Below, one piece after another: positions 1-5,810 of a DNA stretch of 6,814 nt (positions are counted from its first letter, which is position 1; every line of letters starts with the position of its first letter). The translations under genes were made by a program, and so were the position numbers. The stretch is from Altererythrobacter sp. (GTDB lineage Bacteria; Pseudomonadota; Alphaproteobacteria; Sphingomonadales; Sphingomonadaceae), in NCBI GenBank assembly GCA_024636575.1, contig JAGXGU010000067.1:1-6814 (forward strand), written 5' to 3'. The notes beneath the pieces were generated by a model. That model worked only from the letters and a program-made list of their open reading frames with translations, was not told the origin of the DNA and ran no database searches.

Positions 1-30
1 CGCCGCCACCCTCAAACCCCGCCACAAAAA

Positions 31-107
31 TGGTGCGCCCGGCTGGACTCGAACCAGCTACCTCAAGATTAGAAGTCTCGCGCTCTATCCAGATGAGCTA
101 CGGGCGC
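31..107 (-). tRNA. tRNA-Arg, anticodon TCT
   Basis: Read on the minus strand this folds as a full cloverleaf. The 7-bp acceptor stem is GCGCCCG/CGGGCGC. The D-stem is GCTC/GAGC with GG in its loop. The anticodon stem is CGAGA/TCTTG around loop CTTCTAA, giving anticodon TCT at 73-71. The variable loop is short (AGGTA). The T-arm is GCTGG-TTCGAGT-CCAGC. The 3' end ACCA is encoded in the genome (34-31). The anticodon reads AGA/AGG arginine codons, which are normally rare in a GC-rich genome. A short T-run follows the CCA on the minus strand (30-26), with no clear hairpin in front of it. The gene is divergent from the yhhQ-family gene, and the two share a 72-bp interval. This tRNA is not a queuosine target, since it lacks a GUN anticodon, so the pairing with yhhQ is probably fortuitous. 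Confidence 0.97.
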
Positions 108-130
108 GCGGGGTTGGGGCCGCGGGCATC

Positions 131-158
131 GCCATAGCGCGCTTTTCCGATTGGGCAA
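131..158 (-). promoter_or_regulatory. possible promoter of tRNA-Arg
   Basis: On the minus strand TTGCCC (158-153) and TATGGC (136-131) are separated by 16 bp and lie just upstream of the tRNA 5' end at 107. The segment between the -10-like box and the tRNA is very GC-rich, resembling the discriminators of stringently controlled stable-RNA promoters. Both boxes are only partial matches to sigma-70 consensus, so this is a weak inference. No comparably placed boxes were seen on the plus strand for the yhhQ-family gene. Confidence 0.25.
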
Positions 159-179
159 ATCAGGATACGCATTGCCGCG

Positions 180-896
180 ATGAACCAGCCTGATTCCCAC
201 CCGCAATTCCGCTATTTCGATTTCGTTCTGGCGGCCTTTGTCACCATCCTGCTGCTGTCCAATGTGATCGGCGCGGGCAAGGTTGCGGAGATCGACCTGC
301 CGGCCATCGGCCTGTGGCCCTTTGGCGCGGGCGTGCTGTTCTTCCCGATCAGCTATGTCATCGGCGATGTGCTGACCGAGGTGTATGGCTATGCCTATGC
401 CCGCCGCTGCATCTGGGCCGGGTTCGCCGCGCTGCTGTTCATGGCCTTCATGGCGTGGGTGGTGGTCGCGCTGCCGCCCGCCGCGAACTGGGGCAACCAG
501 GCCGCTTACGAGGCGGTTTTCGGCCAGGTACCACGGATCGTGATGGCATCGATCATCGCCTTCTGGGCGGGCGAATTCGTCAATTCCTATGTCCTGGCAA
601 AAATGAAGATCTGGACCCGGGGCAAGATGCTGTGGAGCCGGACCATCGGTTCGACCATCTTTGGACAGGGCGTGGACAGCGCGCTGTTCTATCCCATCGC
701 CTTCCTCGGCGTGGCGGGATGGACCAACGATTTGGTGGTCCAGGTGATCTTCACCCAATGGGCCATCAAGGTGGCGTGGGAAGCGGCGTTGACGCCGGTC
801 ACCTACGCGGTGGTCGGCTGGCTGAAACGGCGCGAAGGAGTGGAGATTTTCGATACGGAAACCGATTTCTCCCCCTTTGCCAAGACCGAACGTTAG
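180..896 (+). CDS. yhhQ: YhhQ-family queuosine precursor transporter
   Basis: This 238-aa inner-membrane protein belongs to the vitamin uptake transporter (VUT)/YhhQ family (formerly DUF165). E. coli YhhQ imports the queuosine precursors preQ0/preQ1 used to modify GUN-anticodon tRNAs. About six hydrophobic segments are visible, near residues 14-32, 47-66, 77-99, 119-140, 156-179 and 186-214. The family signatures are intact: FPISYVIGDVLTEVYGYAYARR-like loop around 55-76, NSYVLAKMK at 135-143, and the block with STIFGQGVDSALFYPIAFLG at 158-177. Length is close to the roughly 220-aa E. coli protein, with a short hydrophilic tail after 215. The ATG at 180 has only a weak upstream AGGA (162-165) at long spacing, but the conserved N-terminus starts right after it and no better start is visible. 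The gene stands alone on its strand. The substrate is inferred from the family; the family call itself is firm. Confidence 0.9.
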   Translation: MNQPDSHPQFRYFDFVLAAFVTILLLSNVIGAGKVAEIDLPAIGLWPFGAGVLFFPISYVIGDVLTEVYGYAYARRCIWAGFAALLFMAFMAWVVVALPPAANWGNQAAYEAVFGQVPRIVMASIIAFWAGEFVNSYVLAKMKIWTRGKMLWSRTIGSTIFGQGVDSALFYPIAFLGVAGWTNDLVVQVIFTQWAIKVAWEAALTPVTYAVVGWLKRREGVEIFDTETDFSPFAKTER

Positions 897-916
897 AAAC
901 CACCCGTTCTGATCAG

Positions 917-942
917 GCCGCCGTAATCAGGCGACGGCCGGC
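917..942. terminator. weak hairpin between convergent genes
   Basis: GCCGCCGT (917-924) can pair with ACGG-C-CGGC (934-942) around a 9-nt loop, leaving one bulged C. The element sits at the convergent junction of the yhhQ-family gene (stop 894-896) and ppx (stop 929-927), overlapping the ppx stop. A second possible pairing is CTGAT (909-913) with ATCAG (926-930). There is no T-run on either side, so it does not look like a classical intrinsic terminator. It could still be a weak bidirectional one or an mRNA 3'-end stabiliser. Confidence 0.2.
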
Positions 943-2486
943 ATCTGGTCGAACACATAGTCCGATATGCGCACGATCGTGGCATCGGGTACGATATTCA
1001 GCTGTGGTTCCAAACCCAGTCGATCCGCCAACAAGCGCAGATCTTTCTCGTTGGCAACGCCGAACAGACCGGCATGGCTTTGTTCCAGCGTCAGTACCAA
1101 TTTGTTGCCTTCGGTGACCAGGCTGCTGGCATAGAATGTGCGCCGGGCCAGCACTCCAAGACGGCGGCAGAGCCTGATTGCGAGCCCCCAGACAATCGCC
1201 ACTTCCAACCGTTCGGGCGGGGCAAGGGCGGCGATCCGATTGGGCAGGTTGCACTGGTTGCCATTGGCGCAAACCGCCGCAGCCAGCATCGCCCGATCCT
1301 GCGAATCCAGCGCAATCCAGCGTTTGTGCAGCGCCCAGTCGATCGCCGCGCCAGTGCGCAAGTTGGGTTCGGTCTGCATCGATGCGAGCGACAGCATGGT
1401 GGCCGCAAGGCGCAATCGCTCGGATCCCTGCCAGCCCGGCGGCAAAGCGTCCACCGTCCACCCGGCAACGCGTGTTGCCAAGGTTGCGGGGCATCCGCGC
1501 TGCGCCGCAAACACCGCGACGCCTGCCAACAAGGGATCCTGGCTCTTCGCATAGGGTGCGAGCCTGTCAAACAGCAGCCCTTCGCGCAGCCCCCATGAAG
1601 AAAATACAACCTTGCTTGGCTGAAGTTTCTTGAGCAGCGCAATCAAGAGGCTCGCGGCATCAGGCATGGTGGCGGAACGCTGAGCCGATATACGCGAGTT
1701 CTGGCGCAATTGTTCGGCATCACAATCCGCAATCACATTTGCCAGCTTGATCGCGTCGGCCCGCGATATTTCCAGCCCGTGCGGGTCACTCAGCGGGTGC
1801 CCCTGCGTCTGCATGGCATAGACTGCTATCGCCCGCCAGGTACCACCCACCAGATAGAGCGGACCATCGATAGGCTGGTCCCAATTTGCAGATTTGAGCG
1901 CTTGAGCAGCGGCTTTCCTGGTGCCGTCTGCCTGATCGCCGCGCAATTGCGGCAGACGCAAGGTGCCCAGTGGAAGGCTGGTACCCTTTCCGCATTCGCC
2001 CCTGGTAATATGCACCAGCTCCAAACTGCCGCCGCCAAGATCCGCAACCACCCCGGACGCATCGGGAAACGCGCCGATCACCCCCATGGCACTGATGCGC
2101 GCCTCTTCCTCGCCCGATAGCAGGCGCGGCTCAAGGCCGAGGGCGCGGACTTGATCGAGAAATTCCGGGCCGTTTTCGGCCTCCCGCACGGCAGCTGTTG
2201 CCACGACTTCCACATCCAGGATTGCCAGATCATCAAGGATAATGGCAAATCGGCCGAGACCGCGCATCGCCACATCAATCGCCGCATCCGCCAGCCGCCC
2301 GGTCTTGCCAATGTCGCGGCCGAGCTTCGCCACGACTTTCTCGTTCAGCAAGGTAATCGGCGCCCTGAGCGACCCGCCATAAATAACCAGTCGGACGGTA
2401 TTTGACCCGATATCGATGATCGCCCTTTGCGCGGTATTCCCGGAAAACTTGCCTTCCCGGTCGGCTTTCTTGCTCCTCAACGGCAT
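927..2486 (-). CDS. ppx: exopolyphosphatase, Ppx/GppA family
   Basis: This 519-aa cytoplasmic enzyme is predicted to release phosphate stepwise from inorganic polyphosphate; pppGpp hydrolysis (GppA activity) is the alternative within the family. The ASKHA-fold motifs run in order: AIIDIGSNTVRLVIY (22-36, phosphate-1 loop with D25), VATAAVREAENG (95-106), LSGEEEAR (123-130, holding the catalytic-type Glu), VVADLGGGSLEL (146-157, phosphate-2), and GGTWRAIA (214-221, nucleotide-site motif). Domain II and the helical C-terminal half follow to the end, so length is normal for the alphaproteobacterial form. In the C-terminal HD-like region (about 355-410) the expected H/D positions appear replaced (LAATMLSLASMQTEPNLRTG). 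The ATG shares its A with the ppk1 stop (TGATG), and AAAGGAG lies 7 nt upstream, which fixes the start. Pairing with ppk1 supports polyphosphatase over GppA. Confidence 0.93.
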   Translation of the reverse strand: MPLRSKKADREGKFSGNTAQRAIIDIGSNTVRLVIYGGSLRAPITLLNEKVVAKLGRDIGKTGRLADAAIDVAMRGLGRFAIILDDLAILDVEVVATAAVREAENGPEFLDQVRALGLEPRLLSGEEEARISAMGVIGAFPDASGVVADLGGGSLELVHITRGECGKGTSLPLGTLRLPQLRGDQADGTRKAAAQALKSANWDQPIDGPLYLVGGTWRAIAVYAMQTQGHPLSDPHGLEISRADAIKLANVIADCDAEQLRQNSRISAQRSATMPDAASLLIALLKKLQPSKVVFSSWGLREGLLFDRLAPYAKSQDPLLAGVAVFAAQRGCPATLATRVAGWTVDALPPGWQGSERLRLAATMLSLASMQTEPNLRTGAAIDWALHKRWIALDSQDRAMLAAAVCANGNQCNLPNRIAALAPPERLEVAIVWGLAIRLCRRLGVLARRTFYASSLVTEGNKLVLTLEQSHAGLFGVANEKDLRLLADRLGLEPQLNIVPDATIVRISDYVFDQMPAVA

Positions 2487-4645
2487 CAGACAGCTCCTTT
2501 ACGCAAGGCCAGATCGGGCACGCCGCCCAATTCCAGGGCGTCACCCCGGCCCGATAGCGACGGATTGGTCATGAAATAGCGGTGGCAGTTGAACGGCTTC
2601 CCGCCCGGTTCCATGCGCGTGTAACTCCCGTTCGGCTGCAGTTCCCAGCTTTGTTCGGTGTCGAGCAGATTGGCCAGCAATACTTGCTGCAATACCTGGT
2701 CATGCACCGTCCGGTTGCGGATAGGCACCAGGCTTTCGACCCGGCGATTGAGATTGCGCGACATCGCATCCGCGCTGGAAATGAACACTTTCGCCCGTTC
2801 CCCCGGCATCTTGAAACCGCTGGCGAAAGCCCAGATCCGGCTGTGTTCGAGGAACCGGCCGATGATCGATTTGACGCGGATATTTTCGGACAGCCCCTCG
2901 ATCCCGGCGCGCAGACAGCAGATGCCGCGAATCACCAGCTGGATTTCCACCCCCGCCTTGCTGGCGGCATAGAGCCGGTCGATCACGCCCTTGTCGGTCA
3001 GCGAATTCAGCTTGGCCCAGATTGCCGCTGGTCTGCCCTTGCCCGCATTTTCGATTTCCTTGTCGATATGCGCATACAGCGTTTCGCGCAGATCGATGGG
3101 CGATATCGCCAATCCCTCGGTCTTGCGCGGTTCGACATAGCCGGTCACGAAATTGAACAGTTTCGCGGCATCGCGGGTCAGCTTGGGATCGGCGGTGAAG
3201 AAGCTGAGATCGGTGTAAATCTTGGCCGTGACCGGGTGATAATTGCCCGTGCCGAAGTGGCAATACGTGCGAAAACCGGCTTCTTCGCGGCGGACCACCA
3301 GGGACACCTTGGCATGGGTTTTCCAGTCGACGAAACCGTAGATGACCTGGACGCCGGCGCGTTCAAGCTGGCTGGCCCACAGCAAATTCTGCTCCTCGTC
3401 AAAGCGGGCTTTCAGTTCGACCACGGCGGTTACCGATTTGCCCCCTTCGGCAGCGGCAATCAGCGCGGCGATGATCGGTGACTGGTTGCCCGCGCGGTAA
3501 AGGGTCTGCTTGATCGCCACCACATCGGGGTCGGCGGCGGCCTGACGGACGAAATCGACCACCACCTCGAAACTTTCGTAGGGGTGATGGATGATGATGT
3601 CTTTTTCCCGGATCGCGGCAAAGCAATCACCGTCATGTTCCAGGATGCGTTCAGGATAGCGCGGGCTGTAATGCGCGAATTTCAGATCCGGCCGATCCTC
3701 GTCGACGATATCGCTGAGCCCTGCGACGCCCATCATCCCGTCGGTCTTGACGATCGACGCATCGTGTACACCCAATTGTTCGCGCAGCAATTGTTCGGCA
3801 ACCGGGTCGAAATCAGCCTCGATTTCAAGCTGGATCACCTGCCCGCGGCGCCGGCGCTGGATCGCGGTGCGGAAGGTACGGACCAGATCCTCCGCCTCTT
3901 CTTCGATTTCGATATCGCTATCCCGCAGCACCCGGAACGCGCCGTCCCCGAGAATCGAAAATCCAGGGAACAGATGGTCGGCGAACCGGCAAATCAGCCG
4001 TTCGATGGAGATATAGACCGCTTCATCCCCCGGCACCCGGACGAAGCGGGGCACGCCGGTGGGTATCAGGATCATTTCCACCACCTGTTCGCCGTCGCGG
4101 ATGCGGGTGAGCGTGAACAGCAGCCCCATGCCTTGGTTCGCAACGAAGGGGAACGGATGCGCCGGATCAAGCGCCTGCAGCGTCAGGACCGGGGCAATTT
4201 CATCGAGGAAATGGGTCTTCAGCCAAGCATAAGCGCGGGCGTTGATGCGCCGTTCGTCAGCGATATGGATGCCCGTATCCGCGAGGCTGGCCTGCAGGCT
4301 GCGCCAGCTTTCCTGCTGGACCCGATTCAGCCCGGCCACCCGCTCGCGGATGGCCGCCAATTGCTGGGTCGGGGTCTGTCCATCGATCGACCGGCGCTCG
4401 ATCCCGCGCTGCGCCTGCCCCACCAGGCCCGCCACGCGAATCATCATGAATTCATCGAGATTGCTGCCCGAAATCGACAGGAACCGCAGCCGTTCGAGCA
4501 GCGGGTAATTGGGATTGCGCGCCTCTGCCAGCACCCGTTCGTTAAACGCCAGCCAGCTGAGTTCGCGGTTCACATAGGTGGCCGAAGCGTCCTCCGCCGG
4601 AACCGGCGAATCTTCGTCCTGAGTAAGAATTGCGGCGCTGCTCAT
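2486..4645 (-). CDS. ppk1: polyphosphate kinase 1
   Basis: PPK1 reversibly transfers the gamma-phosphate of ATP onto inorganic polyphosphate. All four domains are present; residue numbers here count from the most upstream ATG at 4714. The N-terminal domain has YVNRELSWLAFNERVL (47-62) and SGSNLDEFMMIRV (82-94). Catalytic motifs are QTLYRAGNQSP with R407, ELKARFDEEQN with R437, KTHAKVSLVVRRE with H467 (equivalent to the E. coli phospho-His H435), FRTYCHFGTGNYH at 481-493, and RFLEHSRIWAF with H624 (E. coli H592). All look functional. Three in-frame starts are possible: ATG 4714 (AGG only 4 nt away), GTG 4669 (AGGAG 4 nt away) and ATG 4645 (GCAGG 8 nt away). I chose 4645 (719 aa), because the residues added upstream do not resemble the family. 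Its stop overlaps the ppx start, so PPK1 and PPX are probably translationally coupled. virB11 lies upstream on the same strand. Confidence 0.95.
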   Translation of the reverse strand: MSSAAILTQDEDSPVPAEDASATYVNRELSWLAFNERVLAEARNPNYPLLERLRFLSISGSNLDEFMMIRVAGLVGQAQRGIERRSIDGQTPTQQLAAIRERVAGLNRVQQESWRSLQASLADTGIHIADERRINARAYAWLKTHFLDEIAPVLTLQALDPAHPFPFVANQGMGLLFTLTRIRDGEQVVEMILIPTGVPRFVRVPGDEAVYISIERLICRFADHLFPGFSILGDGAFRVLRDSDIEIEEEAEDLVRTFRTAIQRRRRGQVIQLEIEADFDPVAEQLLREQLGVHDASIVKTDGMMGVAGLSDIVDEDRPDLKFAHYSPRYPERILEHDGDCFAAIREKDIIIHHPYESFEVVVDFVRQAAADPDVVAIKQTLYRAGNQSPIIAALIAAAEGGKSVTAVVELKARFDEEQNLLWASQLERAGVQVIYGFVDWKTHAKVSLVVRREEAGFRTYCHFGTGNYHPVTAKIYTDLSFFTADPKLTRDAAKLFNFVTGYVEPRKTEGLAISPIDLRETLYAHIDKEIENAGKGRPAAIWAKLNSLTDKGVIDRLYAASKAGVEIQLVIRGICCLRAGIEGLSENIRVKSIIGRFLEHSRIWAFASGFKMPGERAKVFISSADAMSRNLNRRVESLVPIRNRTVHDQVLQQVLLANLLDTEQSWELQPNGSYTRMEPGGKPFNCHRYFMTNPSLSGRGDALELGGVPDLALRKGAV
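2494..2500 (-). promoter_or_regulatory. ribosome binding site of ppx
   Basis: AAAGGAG (2500-2494 on the minus strand) lies 7 nt before the ppx ATG, inside the last codons of ppk1. It is the best Shine-Dalgarno in the window. Together with the one-base TGATG overlap it suggests both reinitiation by ribosomes finishing ppk1 and independent loading on ppx. Confidence 0.75.
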
Positions 4646-4665
4646 GGTTTTTGCCTGCGCGGCAT
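4642..4665 (-). CDS. possible 7-codon leader upstream of ppk1
   Basis: On the minus strand an ATG at 4665 opens the short frame MPRRQKP and stops at TGA 4644-4642. That stop overlaps the preferred ppk1 ATG (4645-4643) as ATGA. An AGGAG (4678-4674) sits 8 nt before this ATG, a better placed Shine-Dalgarno than any of the three ppk1 starts has. This is a reading of the sequence only: a frame this short can arise by chance, and the same AGGAG could instead serve the in-frame GTG at 4669. If real, it would couple ppk1 translation to a short basic leader peptide. Confidence 0.25.
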   Translation of the reverse strand: MPRRQKP

Positions 4666-4741
4666 GCACGCCACTCCTGGGGGGAAACAAGGGGCCACGA
4701 TTGGGGCGCTGCATGGCACCTGTAAATCATGACCTGCCGGT

Positions 4742-4757
4742 TGACACAACAGTGTCA
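4742..4757. promoter_or_regulatory. palindrome TGACAC-N4-GTGTCA, operator-like
   Basis: This is a perfect 6-bp inverted repeat with a 4-bp AACA centre, in the interval between the virB11 stop and the ppk1 starts. It is bracketed by a 7-bp direct repeat TGCCGGT (4735-4741 and 4762-4768). No T-run follows on the minus strand, so it does not look like an intrinsic terminator of the virB operon. The symmetric 16-bp form suits a dimeric repressor or activator site controlling ppk1. No convincing sigma-70 boxes were found around it: TTGTGT/TTTACA with 17-bp spacing on the minus strand is a poor match. The regulator is unknown. Confidence 0.4.
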
Positions 4758-4780
4758 CACTTGCCGGTACGCCCGGATCA

Positions 4781-5806
4781 TCATACCAGATCACTGCTTT
4801 GCGCAATTTCGGTAATCCCGCGTTTGCCATTTCCGTCACGCCCCAGCTGTACGAATACATCGATAACCGATGCCGCATAGGCGATTGTATCACTCCGCGT
4901 TAGGCCGATCCCGGTCTGCATGACCATCAAGGCCAATTGTTCCAGCGCGCCGTTCAGGCTGTTGGCGTGAATGGTCGAAAAACTTCCCGGATGGCCGGTG
5001 TTGATCGCCCGCAGAAAACTGACGCTTTCCGCGCCGCGCAATTCACCCAGCACAATCAGGTCGGGCCGCAAGCGCAACGCCGCCTGCAGCAATTCGTTCG
5101 CGGTAACCTTAGCCTCGCCCAATTCGCCCTTGACCGCGACCAGACCAACGCCGTTTGCGCCGGGTAATTTCAGTTCCGGCGTATCTTCCACCAACACCAC
5201 GCGTTCGTGCTTGGGAATCTCGCCCAGCATCGCGTTGAGAAAGGTCGTCTTGCCGGTGGAAGTGCCGCCGGAAATCAGGATCGTTCGGCGCTGCTGGATT
5301 GCGCTGCGCAGATAGGCAATCGGCTGCATTTGCGGATCGGGCATCGCCGGCGCGACTGCCGCAGACAGCGGCCCCGCATCATAGGCGTCGAGCGGCAAGT
5401 CGAGCCGGCGGTGCCGCCGGATTGCCATCACCCAATGCTTGCGCGCGGCGGGCGGTCCGCAAAACTGGACGCGCGCACCGGTCTGGCCGGGCCCGGCAGG
5501 CAGGGTTGCCCCCAGCAGCGGGTGTTCGCGGTTGATCCCCTGATGGCTGACCCGCGCAACCTGTTCTGCGAGCCGCTGGATCAGCCGGTCATCGATCTCC
5601 GGCACTTCCAGCCGCTGCATACCGGGCGATGCGGCGTCTTCGATCCACACTTCGCCAGGACGGTTGACCATGATTTCGGTCACCGTATCCCGGTCCAGCC
5701 ATTGGCGAAACGGCGCCAGATAAGCATCGAGATAGACGCTACGTTCCGCCAGCGCAGCCGCCGCCCGCTCATCCTCGGGCTGGAAAGGGTGGATATCGGC
5801 GCTCAT
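4781..5806 (-). CDS. virB11: VirB11 type IV secretion ATPase
   Basis: This 341-aa protein is a VirB11/GspE-superfamily traffic ATPase. Such proteins form hexamers at the cytoplasmic face of the inner membrane and drive pilus assembly and substrate transfer. The N-terminal domain spans about 1-150 and includes TEIMVNRPGEVWIE (43-56) and the GARVQFCGPP strand (110-119). The C-terminal RecA-like domain carries Walker A GGTSTGKTT (180-188, K186), the Asp-box VLVEDTPEL (204-212), Walker B DLIVLGELRG (249-258, E255) and the His-box TGHPGSFSTIHANS (270-283). All catalytic residues are present and length is normal for the family. The ATG lies 4 bp after the virB10 stop, with GGTGA (5815-5811) overlapping that stop as Shine-Dalgarno, so the two are surely one operon. 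The adjacent VirB10 favours secretion VirB11 over a tight-adherence CpaF or plasmid TrbB ATPase. Confidence 0.95.
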   Translation of the reverse strand: MSADIHPFQPEDERAAAALAERSVYLDAYLAPFRQWLDRDTVTEIMVNRPGEVWIEDAASPGMQRLEVPEIDDRLIQRLAEQVARVSHQGINREHPLLGATLPAGPGQTGARVQFCGPPAARKHWVMAIRRHRRLDLPLDAYDAGPLSAAVAPAMPDPQMQPIAYLRSAIQQRRTILISGGTSTGKTTFLNAMLGEIPKHERVVLVEDTPELKLPGANGVGLVAVKGELGEAKVTANELLQAALRLRPDLIVLGELRGAESVSFLRAINTGHPGSFSTIHANSLNGALEQLALMVMQTGIGLTRSDTIAYAASVIDVFVQLGRDGNGKRGITEIAQSSDLV

Positions 5807-5810
5807 CAGT

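Noticed and set aside
108..179. preQ1 riboswitch in front of the yhhQ-family gene
   Set aside because: The interval is short and shared with the tRNA promoter region; no aptamer-like hairpin with an A-rich tail next to the start was found.
69..758. A 229-aa minus-strand frame opposite the yhhQ-family gene
   Set aside because: It overlaps the tRNA and is antisense to a clear membrane protein; its His/Asp/Arg-rich composition is typical of a shadow frame.
314..1117. A 267-aa plus-strand frame inside and beyond the yhhQ-family gene
   Set aside because: It is out of frame with the transporter, runs antisense into ppx, and has an Arg/Gly-rich composition without recognisable motifs.
524..1847. 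The 12-mer GCCAGGTACCAC occurring near 524 and again near 1836
   Set aside because: Both copies lie inside unrelated coding genes with no flanking similarity; most likely chance.
2582..4732. Two long plus-strand open frames (2582-3481 and 3584-4732) opposite ppk1
   Set aside because: They are exactly antisense to a strongly conserved PPK1 protein, match no family I recognise, and are rich in the residues expected when GC-biased codons are read backwards.
4735..4768. Pho box upstream of ppk1
   Set aside because: PhoB sites are direct repeats of CTGTCA-like units about 11 bp apart; here the TGTCA-like units are inverted, so the element does not fit.
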